Shown: one piece after another, positions 1-6,567 of the stretch
Layout: the number at the start of each line of letters is the position of its first letter
How positions within the stretch are numbered: position 1 is the first letter of the stretch
Assembly (NCBI RefSeq): GCF_937958975.1
Contig: NZ_CALGRE010000031.1
Location: forward strand, 1 to 15,954
DNA length: 15,954 bases
Direction of reading: 5' to 3'
Source: an uncultured Eubacterium sp.
Lineage (GTDB): Bacteria; Bacillota; Clostridia; Lachnospirales; Lachnospiraceae
Program-made: the position numbers and the translations under genes
The notes under the pieces: generated by a model
What the model saw: the letters and a program-made list of their open reading frames with translations, nothing else
What the model was told of the DNA's origin: nothing
Database searches by the model: none

Positions 1-36
1 TCTACACTCTTTCCCTACACGACGCTCTTCCGATCT
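1..36 (+). other. Illumina TruSeq adapter remnant at contig end (not genomic)
   Basis: Bases 1-36 match without mismatch the 3' part of the Illumina universal (P5/Read 1) adapter, ending in the diagnostic GCTCTTCCGATCT at 24-36. Genomic sequence therefore begins at 37. The stop codon and last residues (DRKSVV) of the minus-strand frame that enters this region are encoded by adapter and have no biological meaning. Confidence 0.97.
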
Positions 37-506
37 CCTGAAGACATACTGCCTGATTGGTCATAGTCCGTTGACACGATATATAAATATCCCCCCTGTC
101 CAAACAAAGTATTTTCTCTGTCAGCCTCTTTGGGTAGAACTGCATTACATTTATAAGAATTATGCTTACAATTCAATTTATTACATAAATAGATACTTTT
201 CCCGGATTTATAATCCACATACATAACCGATGGCAATCTATCATCATTTTCTTCTATTTCATAAGCATCATTGATATAGTACCAGCCATCTTCTGAACTA
301 TAAGATTTTTGCCATGTATTATCTGTAAGCATTTGCAGCTTACCCTCCATATCATCCGCTTTATCCTGTTTTATCATGTCTGTTTCAACCGAAGTAATAT
401 TGTCATCTTTAAAACTGACAGTTTCATTTCCACTTCCAATCCCACACCCTGTCAGTAATGATACTGCTGTAATAAAACAAACAACGATTCTTCTCTTTTT
501 CCTCAT
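37..506 (-). CDS. Putative lipoprotein with Cys/His motif, 3' end missing
   Basis: I do not recognise a named gene. The protein opens with a lysine/arginine-rich n-region, a hydrophobic stretch and a lipobox (LLTGC, modified Cys about residue 21), so it should be a lipid-anchored surface protein. Around residues 108-120 is a C-x4-C-x-H-x4-C cluster (LCNKLNCKHNSYKC), followed by a GGYLYIV strand. I associate this pattern with Lachnospiraceae lipoproteins that have propeller-like, TolB-like repeat domains, from memory only. The start is clear: AGGAGG lies 8 nt before the ATG. About 157 genuine codons remain; the rest is lost at the contig end and the apparent stop lies in adapter. It is the last visible gene downstream of a sensor kinase operon, but a terminator-like hairpin (535-570) separates it from the gene before it. 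A role in envelope sensing or as output of that two-component system is inference. Confidence 0.75.
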
Positions 507-531
507 TTCTTTAACCTCCTATTCTCGTAAC

Positions 532-570
532 AAAAAAATTCTGATACGAATTTCTTCATATCAGAATTTT
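532..570 (-). terminator. Intrinsic terminator/attenuator before the lipoprotein gene
   Basis: A 12-bp perfect stem (535-546 with 559-570, 12-nt loop) is followed on the minus strand by seven T residues (complement of the A run at 532-538). It lies 34 nt after the stop of the 604-1305 gene and 29 nt before the lipoprotein start. The room left between hairpin and lipoprotein RBS is too short for a promoter, so partial termination with readthrough is the simplest reading. Confidence 0.75.
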
Positions 571-603
571 ATACCTTGCATTTATCCGAGATGTATCTAA
601 TTA

Positions 604-1305
604 CTAATTTGCTATCTCCCACTGCAATTGTAATGTTTTACTCTTTACATCATGTAAAAAAGTAAGTGCCAGATGCGCCTTCTTTGACACCATCTTTTTA
701 TTATTATAATTCCAGTCATCTATCAGTGACAGATTCATATAAACCAGATATTCCTTTTCCATCTTATATATATCTTTCTCTGTAATTTTCTCTGCCTGCT
801 TTCCCTGGTACTTGACATAAATAATTTTATTCATTTCATTATCCCATTTTATCTCGATAAATTCATTATCACTTTTCCATATATATCTTTCTATACCCAC
901 ATTACTATCTGTTTCTATTTTTGTAATAAAATTAACATCTTTTATCTTATCCGCACAAATATATTTCAAAAAACCCGCTTTATTTAACTTCTTTTGTATT
1001 TTTCCACTCTTATAGTTTGAAGAAATATCCACAGCATTGGCACTATATTGTTCCACCGCAACTAAAAATATATTTTCAACACTATTTTCAATATAATAAC
1101 TGTTTAGCAATTGGTGTAATCTGCTTACCATCTTAATATTTTTCACTTCACTGTTCAACTCGAAAGAAATTTTTTCCATTTTCTGTTCTGTTTCATACGC
1201 ATAACTATCCATCAGTGCAAAATATATCCGGGGCAGCATTAATATAGATGTTAAAAGCAATATTCCTAATATTAAAAAAACAGTATTTCTAAACTTTATT
1301 AACAT
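604..1305 (-). CDS. Hypothetical single-pass membrane protein in two-component operon
   Basis: The function is not recognised. This 233-residue protein has one strong hydrophobic segment near the N-terminus (about residues 8-32, VFLILGILLLTSILMLP) and then a charged, lysine-rich, soluble part that should face outside the cell. No lipobox and no catalytic motif is visible. The ATG is preceded by AGGAG at 10 nt, and the gene begins 16 nt after the stop of the sensor kinase gene, so the two are almost surely co-transcribed. Its position between a kinase and a lipoprotein suggests an accessory sensor or envelope protein that works with, or is controlled by, the kinase. This is inferred from context only. 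It could equally be an extracytoplasmic ligand-binding protein of an undefined family. Confidence 0.7.
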   Translation of the reverse strand: MLIKFRNTVFLILGILLLTSILMLPRIYFALMDSYAYETEQKMEKISFELNSEVKNIKMVSRLHQLLNSYYIENSVENIFLVAVEQYSANAVDISSNYKSGKIQKKLNKAGFLKYICADKIKDVNFITKIETDSNVGIERYIWKSDNEFIEIKWDNEMNKIIYVKYQGKQAEKITEKDIYKMEKEYLVYMNLSLIDDWNYNNKKMVSKKAHLALTFLHDVKSKTLQLQWEIAN

Positions 1306-1321
1306 TTATATTTATCTCCTA

Positions 1322-2746
1322 TTATAAATCCTCTTCTAAAACATCTCTATATTTTGAAATTAACAATTCTATTTCCGTACCTTTATTCAAAATACTTTTT
1401 ATCGTCATTTTTATTTCTAGCGCTTCACATATTTTTTTACATATATAGAGACCGATTCCCGTTCCTCCGATAGTTCTGTCACGCGCCTTGTCAATCATAT
1501 AAAATGCGTCTGTTACTTTTTCTATTTCATTTTCTGCCATTCCGCATCCATTATCTCTGACAGATATTACATATTTACTGCTCCTTACCGTTCCGCTTAG
1601 ACAAACCTTCCCACCGTCTCTATCCTTGCATGCCTTATCCGCATTTTCCACTAAATTTCTGACAAGTGTAATTAATAAAGCTGCATCAGTAAATATCTGC
1701 CCCTGTTCCATGTTAATCTCTAATGTAGAATACATCATATGATGAAAACATATTTTTTCGATATTCTCTACAATCAAATTTGTATATAACCATTTATATT
1801 CAATCTTTTCTTCGGTAATCTCTAACATTTTCAAAAGCGTCACTGACAACCGTTTTAACCTTTTACATTCTCTATAAATATATTCCGCTGCTATATACTG
1901 CTGTTCTTCTGTAAGGCTATCCCCCAATAACATTTTTGAATATCCCATCATAGATGTCATTGGCGTCTTTAATTCATGAGAAAAGTCAGACACAAACTGT
2001 TCTCTTGCTTCCACATCTTTTTCTAATTTTTCAATATGTTCCTCCACAGACCTTGCCATGATATCAAAATTTTTGCTCAATTCTCCAATCTCATCTTTAC
2101 TTTTTATATCTGTTCTAATTCCATACTTCCCGCCAGAAATTTTACTGCTAATCTGGCTAAGCTTTTTTATATTTCTGGTAAGATAAAATGACAAAAACCA
2201 TACTAAAATAAATGCAATCATTATAATACACACATCTATTAGAAAAAATGTCTGTGTCTGCCGGTCTCTTTCCGCAAATGTATCTGACATATCAAATCTG
2301 TTTACCATGGTTATAACATTTTCAGAAACTCTTATTTTAGAGCCTATCAGAAAATAGTGTTTTTCTCTTTTTTCGTAAATTTCATAATACCCTTCTTTTC
2401 TGTTTATATAGTTTTGTGTCTTTCTATCAATATCACGAATACTTGAAAAGATAACCTTTCCTTTTCCATTCTGTAAAATTGCCTCACTTTTTTCGCTACC
2501 ATAACTAACCATTTTATCGGCAAATTCACTTACCATACTATCCGAAAATTCTCTCCCGGATTCCATTGCACTTCTTATATTCGACTCTAATGAATACCTG
2601 TTTACAATATGTTGTTTCGAAAAAGCTTCCACCGCATTATCATATGCTACGCTAAAATTTTTCTGTATCATAAAAATTCCACCCAGTGAAAAGCATATCG
2701 CAATAATTATGCAAGTCCCCAACACTATTTTCAAAGAAAACTTCAT
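1322..2746 (-). CDS. Sensor histidine kinase (HisKA, HAMP, two transmembrane segments)
   Basis: Membrane sensor kinase of 474 residues. The order of parts is: transmembrane segment 1 (about 6-27), extracytoplasmic sensor region (28-165) with no motif I recognise, transmembrane segment 2 (about 167-190), HAMP linker (190-245), HisKA dimerisation helix with phospho-acceptor His257 in SDFSHELKTP, then the HATPase domain. The ATPase has an N-box (RNLVENADKA, about 363-372), a G1 box (DNGCGM, 398-403), an F-box-like AFYM (414-417) and a G2 box (GGTGIGL, 427-433). All expected catalytic residues are present, so it should be active. It starts 3 nt after the response regulator gene ends, with GGAG 8 nt before its ATG inside the regulator's 3' end: translational coupling is likely. 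It should autophosphorylate and pass phosphate to Asp52 of the neighbouring regulator. The signal is unknown. Confidence 0.93.
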   Translation of the reverse strand: MKFSLKIVLGTCIIIAICFSLGGIFMIQKNFSVAYDNAVEAFSKQHIVNRYSLESNIRSAMESGREFSDSMVSEFADKMVSYGSEKSEAILQNGKGKVIFSSIRDIDRKTQNYINRKEGYYEIYEKREKHYFLIGSKIRVSENVITMVNRFDMSDTFAERDRQTQTFFLIDVCIIMIAFILVWFLSFYLTRNIKKLSQISSKISGGKYGIRTDIKSKDEIGELSKNFDIMARSVEEHIEKLEKDVEAREQFVSDFSHELKTPMTSMMGYSKMLLGDSLTEEQQYIAAEYIYRECKRLKRLSVTLLKMLEITEEKIEYKWLYTNLIVENIEKICFHHMMYSTLEINMEQGQIFTDAALLITLVRNLVENADKACKDRDGGKVCLSGTVRSSKYVISVRDNGCGMAENEIEKVTDAFYMIDKARDRTIGGTGIGLYICKKICEALEIKMTIKSILNKGTEIELLISKYRDVLEEDL

Positions 2747-2749
2747 ATT

Positions 2750-3406
2750 TTATTCTCCAATTAATTTATATCCCATCCGAAATACCGTCTTTATCTCATC
2801 TTTTAGGTCTAATTTTTTTCTCAATCTCTGTATGTGCAAATCTAATGTTCTGCTATTTCCAATGTACTCTGTTTCCCACACTTTTTCAAACAAATCTTCT
2901 CTAAACAAAAGATTATTTTTATTCCGGACAAGAACTACTAACAACTCATATTCTTTTGGTGTAAGAGCAACTATTTTATCATCTCTTTTTACTTCCATTG
3001 TATTTTGGTCAATGACAATATTTTTAAACTTTAACCTGTTATTCCCCTTCCCATAACGCCTGAGTACCATCTCTACTCTTGCTAAAACCTCAGAAATATC
3101 AAAAGGCTTAACAATATAATCATCCGCTCCCAACTTAATTCCTCTGATTCTATCCTTAACCGCCTCCTTTGCCGAAATAAAAATTACCGGTGTATTTGTC
3201 GGTTTAATATATTCTAATAACTCATATCCATCAATTTTTGGTAACATTATATCGAGCAAAATTAAATCAAAATCCTGCTCCTCAATCTTTTCTGCTGCTT
3301 GTTCTCCATCAAGAACATAGGTACAATGATATCCACTCTGTATTAAATTTATCTGAATTAGTTCTGCTATTGACATTTCATCTTCAACTACTAAAATATG
3401 ATACAT
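2750..3406 (-). CDS. OmpR/PhoB-family response regulator
   Basis: DNA-binding response regulator of 218 residues. The receiver domain (about 1-115) shows the acidic pair Glu8/Asp9, phospho-acceptor Asp52 (LLDIMLP), the conserved Ser78 and Lys100 (IVKPF). The C-terminal part (about 125-218) is a winged helix-turn-helix with the family's LTPKEYELL and RTLDLHIQRLRKKL segments. I start it at 3406 because the reverse strand has AGGTGGAG directly upstream of that ATG and the family begins with M-x-x-ILVVEDE. An ATG at 3454 would add 16 non-family residues. It is the first gene of an operon with the kinase 3 nt downstream, and probably controls its own operon. Its targets cannot be told from the sequence. 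Confidence 0.94.
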   Translation of the reverse strand: MYHILVVEDEMSIAELIQINLIQSGYHCTYVLDGEQAAEKIEEQDFDLILLDIMLPKIDGYELLEYIKPTNTPVIFISAKEAVKDRIRGIKLGADDYIVKPFDISEVLARVEMVLRRYGKGNNRLKFKNIVIDQNTMEVKRDDKIVALTPKEYELLVVLVRNKNNLLFREDLFEKVWETEYIGNSRTLDLHIQRLRKKLDLKDEIKTVFRMGYKLIGE

Positions 3407-3471
3407 CTTACTCCACCTCTCCATTTGTACTATTCCCGCTTTTATACAATACACTCCAAATGTTTCTAAAA

Positions 3472-3499
3472 TGTATAATTCAGAAACCTAATTGCACAA
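3472..3499 (-). promoter_or_regulatory. Possible promoter of the two-component operon, with inverted repeat
   Basis: On the minus strand TTGTGC (3494-3499) and TATACA (3472-3477) are separated by 16 nt, a weak -35 with a fair -10. A 6-bp inverted repeat, GTTTCT/AGAAAC (plus-strand 3462-3467 and 3482-3487), brackets the -10 and could be an operator. The -35 touches the terminator stem of the upstream operon. Confidence 0.3.
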
Positions 3500-3534
3500 A
3501 AATAACTATCCAGACAATTCTGAATAGCTATTTT
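3499..3534 (-). terminator. Intrinsic terminator after the UPF0340 gene
   Basis: This imperfect hairpin has 14 of 16 pairs (3499-3514 with 3519-3534, 4-nt loop). On the minus strand it ends in TATTTTTG, a short U tract. It lies 33 nt past the stop of the UPF0340 gene, in the right direction to end that operon before the response regulator operon starts. Confidence 0.6.
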
Positions 3535-3566
3535 CTAATTTATATTCAACCTTTATAACTTTCATT

Positions 3567-4112
3567 TTACATAAGCGATTCGCTATATACCGCTCTCTCT
3601 CCACCAATAAACTTCGGGCGTACTCTTGCTGCGAGAACCAATGCCTCTCCCAGTTTATTATGTTCCAGTCTTACAGGCACTGCTACTTTCTTGAGATGCA
3701 TTCCAATCAATGTCCCACCAATATCAATACCGGCATCTGCCTTTATCTCTTCCACAACAACCGGCTCCCTAAATGTCTTATATGCCGTTGTCCCAAAAGA
3801 ACCACCCGCTTTTGGCTGTGGTACCACGTTCACTGTCTCTGAAAAAGGAACTGCCTCTCTTTCAACAATAATAGCACGGTTTAGATGTTCACAGCACTGC
3901 GCCGCCAGGTAAACTTCCTTTTCCTGCAATACATTATATATTCCCTTAAAAAGCGCCTGTGCAACTTCTAAGTTAGAATTGCTCCCGATTCTGTCACCAC
4001 AAACCTCACTGGAGGAACATCCCACAACTAAAATCTGTCCTTTTTTAAGTCCCGCCTTATCAACAATCTCTCTTGTAATATCCTCTGCCTGTTTTGTAAT
4101 ATCAGAATACAT
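3567..4112 (-). CDS. UPF0340 / YwlG-like protein (TIGR01440, DUF436)
   Basis: A 181-residue cytoplasmic protein matching the UPF0340 family (Bacillus subtilis YwlG) over its whole length. Recognisable blocks are the N-terminal LVVGCSSSEVCGDRIGSNSN (about 28-47), the CCEHLNRAIIVERE stretch (about 93-106) and the C-terminal DIGGTLIGMHLKKVAVPVR. The length is normal for the family. No biochemical activity is established for it that I can name; conserved Cys and His residues could bind a metal or ligand, which is speculation. AGGAGG lies 5 nt before the ATG, inside the end of the ECF S-component gene, and only 9 nt separate the two genes, so they form an operon with probable coupled translation. 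Confidence 0.92.
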   Translation of the reverse strand: MYSDITKQAEDITREIVDKAGLKKGQILVVGCSSSEVCGDRIGSNSNLEVAQALFKGIYNVLQEKEVYLAAQCCEHLNRAIIVEREAVPFSETVNVVPQPKAGGSFGTTAYKTFREPVVVEEIKADAGIDIGGTLIGMHLKKVAVPVRLEHNKLGEALVLAARVRPKFIGGERAVYSESLM

Positions 4113-4121
4113 AATACCCTC

Positions 4122-4649
4122 CTAAATATACTTCTTTATCAATGATGTAGCCTTTGAACTCTCTAAAACAGCAATCAAAACATATGCCAGTACAAGACAG
4201 GTAGCTACCTGAATCATATTGCTTAGAATAGAGCCTACTGCTGCTACTCCATAACCAAGTAATGTACTTTCATAAAGAAAATAACCTATGACCATTACTG
4301 CCTCTGCCACAATTCCACCTACAATATATCCGATAACTTTGTTGCCATTAATTTTTTTAAGAGCAATCAATATGGCATATGCCACAATTGCCATACAAAA
4401 CTTTATTACAAACGTACCTGGTGCATAAGTTCCATAATTTGAAAAAATGTCAGCAAATGCAGAACCAATGCCTGCTGCCAAACCGCCGTATACACCACCA
4501 ATTATCCATGCAGATAGGAGTACAATCGTATCTCCTATATTAACGTATCCATTCGTTCCAAGTGTTGGAACCTTTATAATCATTGTAGCCACGCAGGTAA
4601 GCGCTGCAAATAGTGCTGTCAATACAATTTTCCTAATATTTACTTCCAT
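4122..4649 (-). CDS. ECF transporter S component (PF07155-like)
   Basis: This integral membrane protein of 175 residues has about five or six hydrophobic segments and acts as a substrate-binding S component of an energy-coupling-factor transporter. The signature block is GYVNIGDTIVLLSAWIIGG followed by LAAGIGSAFADIFSNYGTYAPGTFVIK, typical of the PF07155 group. Substrate specificity for this group cannot be read from the sequence; a vitamin or similar micronutrient is usual. The ATPase and T components are not in the window, so it probably uses a shared ECF module encoded elsewhere. I start it at 4649, where GGGAG sits 7 nt upstream. An ATG at 4712 would add 21 polar residues with no good ribosome site. 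It is the first gene of an operon with the UPF0340 gene. I see no known riboswitch in its leader of about 110 nt. Confidence 0.88.
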   Translation of the reverse strand: MEVNIRKIVLTALFAALTCVATMIIKVPTLGTNGYVNIGDTIVLLSAWIIGGVYGGLAAGIGSAFADIFSNYGTYAPGTFVIKFCMAIVAYAILIALKKINGNKVIGYIVGGIVAEAVMVIGYFLYESTLLGYGVAAVGSILSNMIQVATCLVLAYVLIAVLESSKATSLIKKYI

Positions 4650-4767
4650 AATATTTCTCCCGATATCATCCAATATATTTAACTTTTTCCTGTAAAAGGA
4701 TTGACAATTCAAGTCATGTGACTGACTATTAACTTCATTTTATATGAACTATCATTTTCTAAAATAG

Positions 4768-4776
4768 ATTATATCA
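4768..4776 (-). promoter_or_regulatory. Extended -10 promoter for the ECF-UPF0340 operon
   Basis: The minus strand carries TGATATAAT, an exact extended -10 (TG-n-TATAAT), about 120 nt before the S-component start. No good -35 is seen, as is common for extended -10 promoters. A 9-bp inverted repeat (GGTATTGTT at 4783-4791, AACAATACC at 4816-4824 on the plus strand) lies just upstream, with its near arm over the -35 region. Confidence 0.45.
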
Positions 4777-4782
4777 GTATAT

Positions 4783-4824
4783 GGTATTGTTAATATACCC
4801 AATTTGTTTTAAAAAAACAATACC
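4783..4824. repeat. 9-bp inverted repeat with 24-bp spacer, possible operator
   Basis: GGTATTGTT (4783-4791) and AACAATACC (4816-4824) are perfect inverted copies. The spacer is AT-rich and itself holds a small TTGTTTT/AAAACAA hairpin. The element lies in the 185-bp gap between glpK and the ECF S-component gene, so it may be an operator for the downstream promoter or a weak glpK terminator. The stem is far from G/C-rich, which makes a terminator less likely. Confidence 0.5.
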
Positions 4825-4834
4825 AGTTACTTCT

Positions 4835-6322
4835 TTACTCTGTATATGCAATTGCACATTTTACAGCTTTTTTCCACCCCTCCAGTTTGTCAGATACTTC
4901 TTCTAACTTCATAACCCTTTCAAAGGTTCTATCTATCTTCATATTTGATTTTATCTCGTCTTTACTGTTCCAATATCCTGTAGCAAGTCCGGCCAAATAT
5001 GCTGCTCCAAGCCCTGTAGTCTCAATCACCTGTGGCCTTAATACTTTTTTCCCCATAATATCTGATTGAAATTGCATAAGAAAATTATTTGCACAGGCAC
5101 CGCCATCTACCTTTATCGAATTGATATTATCACCTAAGTCCAATTCCATCGCCTTTAGTACATCATACGTCTGATACGCCATGGACTCTAGCGTTGCTCT
5201 TATAAAATGTTCTCTGCCCGTTCCCCTTGTAATACCAACTACCATTCCTCTGGCATTCTGTTTCCAATATGGCGCTGCCATTCCTGTAAATGCCGGAACC
5301 ACATACACACCATTTGTATCACTAACTTTCAACGCAATTTGTTCACTATCAGACGCACTCTCCATCATTTTCATTTCGTCACGAAGCCATTGGATGGCGG
5401 CACCCGCCACAAAAACACTTCCCTCTAAAGCATACTCCACCTTATCTGTGGACGCCGCAATAGTTGTAATTAACCCCATTTTAGATTCTACCGGAACATT
5501 TCCGGTATTCATTAACAGAAAACACCCTGTTCCATATGTATTCTTTACATCCCCCTTTTCAAAGCAACATTGTCCAAATAATGACGCCTGTTGGTCACCT
5601 GCGACACCACTGATAGGAATATTTTTTCCAAAAATTTTTTCCGAGGTATATCCAAAAATACCACTGGAAGCCTTCACTTCAGGCAACATGCATTTTGGTA
5701 TCCCTAAAACATCTAACAACTCTTCATCCCACTTCAAATCATTAATATTAAAAAGCATGGTTCTGCTTGCATTTGTATAATCAGTAGCATGTATATTTCC
5801 ACCACTTAATTTCCACATCAGCCATGTGTCAATCGTTCCAAATAGCAACTGCCCCTCTTTCGCCCTTTTTGCGGCTCCTTCTACGTTTTCTAATAACCAT
5901 TTTATCTTAGTCCCCGAAAAATAAGCATCGGGTACCAGCCCTGTTTTCTTCTTTATTATCTCTTTCAATCCATCTTCCACAAGTTTGTCAATCATATCTG
6001 ATGTTCGTCTGCACTGCCACACGATAGCATTGTAAACAGGCTCTCCCGTCTTTTTATCCCATACGACAGTAGTTTCCCTCTGATTCGTTATTCCGATTGC
6101 CTCTATGTCATCCGCCTCTATTTTAGCTTTTCTCATGACTTCTCTGATTGTAAAAAGCTGTGTTTCCCAAATTTCTTGCGGATTATGTTCCACCCAGCCG
6201 GGTTTTGGAAAAATCTGCTCAAATTCCTTATTTGCCTGACACACTATTTTACCTGCCTTGTCAAAAAGTATTGTCCTCGAACTCGTTGTTCCCTGGTCCA
6301 ATGCCATCACATATTTTGTCAT
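4835..6322 (-). CDS. glpK: Glycerol kinase
   Basis: Phosphorylates glycerol to sn-glycerol 3-phosphate with ATP in the cytoplasm, the entry step for glycerol use and lipid precursors. This FGGY kinase of 495 residues is of normal length. It shows the phosphate-binding DQGTTSSR (9-16), WVEHNP and IGITNQRETT, the YTNASRTMLF block, the catalytic Asp in GVAGDQQASLFGQ (about Asp243) and the FGGY-type segment GMAAPYWKQNARG. The HPr-phosphorylated His of Bacillus and Enterococcus enzymes (YHFFG context) is replaced by Lys here (EKIFG, about residue 229). GGAGG lies 9 nt before the ATG at 6322 and 3 nt before another ATG at 6328; I prefer 6322 because of spacing and the family-like MTKYVMALDQG start. 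No glpF, glpD or glpO gene accompanies it. A promoter is visible at 6359-6387. Confidence 0.97.
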   Translation of the reverse strand: MTKYVMALDQGTTSSRTILFDKAGKIVCQANKEFEQIFPKPGWVEHNPQEIWETQLFTIREVMRKAKIEADDIEAIGITNQRETTVVWDKKTGEPVYNAIVWQCRRTSDMIDKLVEDGLKEIIKKKTGLVPDAYFSGTKIKWLLENVEGAAKRAKEGQLLFGTIDTWLMWKLSGGNIHATDYTNASRTMLFNINDLKWDEELLDVLGIPKCMLPEVKASSGIFGYTSEKIFGKNIPISGVAGDQQASLFGQCCFEKGDVKNTYGTGCFLLMNTGNVPVESKMGLITTIAASTDKVEYALEGSVFVAGAAIQWLRDEMKMMESASDSEQIALKVSDTNGVYVVPAFTGMAAPYWKQNARGMVVGITRGTGREHFIRATLESMAYQTYDVLKAMELDLGDNINSIKVDGGACANNFLMQFQSDIMGKKVLRPQVIETTGLGAAYLAGLATGYWNSKDEIKSNMKIDRTFERVMKLEEVSDKLEGWKKAVKCAIAYTE

Positions 6323-6358
6323 TGCCATTATCCTCCGTACCTTTAATTATAATAAAAT

Positions 6359-6387
6359 ATTTTAAACAATTTATCATGCTTTGGCAA
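6359..6387 (-). promoter_or_regulatory. Sigma-A-type promoter of glpK
   Basis: On the minus strand TTGCCA (6382-6387) and TAAAAT (6359-6364) are spaced by exactly 17 nt, giving a leader of about 30 nt to the glpK start. A perfect 6-bp palindrome (ATGCCG/CGGCAT, 6387-6402, 4-nt centre) abuts the -35 and looks like an operator. Confidence 0.6.
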
Positions 6388-6402
6388 TGCCGGAAACGGC
6401 AT
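6387..6402. promoter_or_regulatory. Palindrome abutting the glpK -35 box
   Basis: ATGCCG-GAAA-CGGCAT on the plus strand is a perfect inverted repeat, G/C-rich in an AT-rich gap. It overlaps the last base of the -35 and lies downstream of the upstream terminator, so it belongs to the glpK control region. It does not match the CcpA cre consensus. A repressor or activator site is inference. Confidence 0.4.
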
Positions 6403-6413
6403 CGATTACATTC

Positions 6414-6441
6414 AAAAAGGCTGCCACATAATGTGACAGCC
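6414..6441 (-). terminator. Intrinsic terminator downstream of the spoIIQ-like gene
   Basis: The hairpin has a GGCTG/CAGCC base and a CACA/TGTG upper stem (6419-6441, 3-nt loop, one mismatch). On the minus strand it is followed at once by TTTTT (6414-6418). This is a clear intrinsic terminator, 127 nt past the stop of the spoIIQ-like gene and ahead of the glpK promoter. Confidence 0.85.
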
Positions 6442-6454
6442 AAATCTATTTAAA

Positions 6455-6484
6455 GCAACAGGTATAAACCTTATTGCCTGCTGC
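6455..6484 (-). repeat. Second stem-loop in the spoIIQ-glpK gap
   Basis: On the minus strand GCAGCAGG pairs with CCTGTTGC (8 pairs, one G-U) around a 14-nt loop. It sits 13 nt before the terminator hairpin, so the two structures form a compact unit of about 70 nt at the end of the 127-nt 3' region of the spoIIQ-like gene. It could be part of a 3' UTR or of a small RNA. Confidence 0.45.
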
Positions 6485-6567
6485 ACACAAATTACAGCAA
6501 ATAGACTTACCAATTTTAAATATTAATCTAATTTATTTTATTCCATTACTTCTAAAATGTGTCTCTA

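Noticed and set aside
376..600. Plus-strand frame over the lipoprotein start and terminator
   Set aside because: It overlaps the lipoprotein signal sequence and its ribosome site on the other strand and has no recognisable content.
4804..4820. glpK terminator at the TTGTTTT/AAAACAA hairpin
   Set aside because: The stem is made almost wholly of A-T pairs, too weak to call a terminator.
5181..5780. 199-codon plus-strand frame opposite glpK
   Set aside because: Antisense to a clear, conserved enzyme; no family resemblance and no Shine-Dalgarno worth noting.
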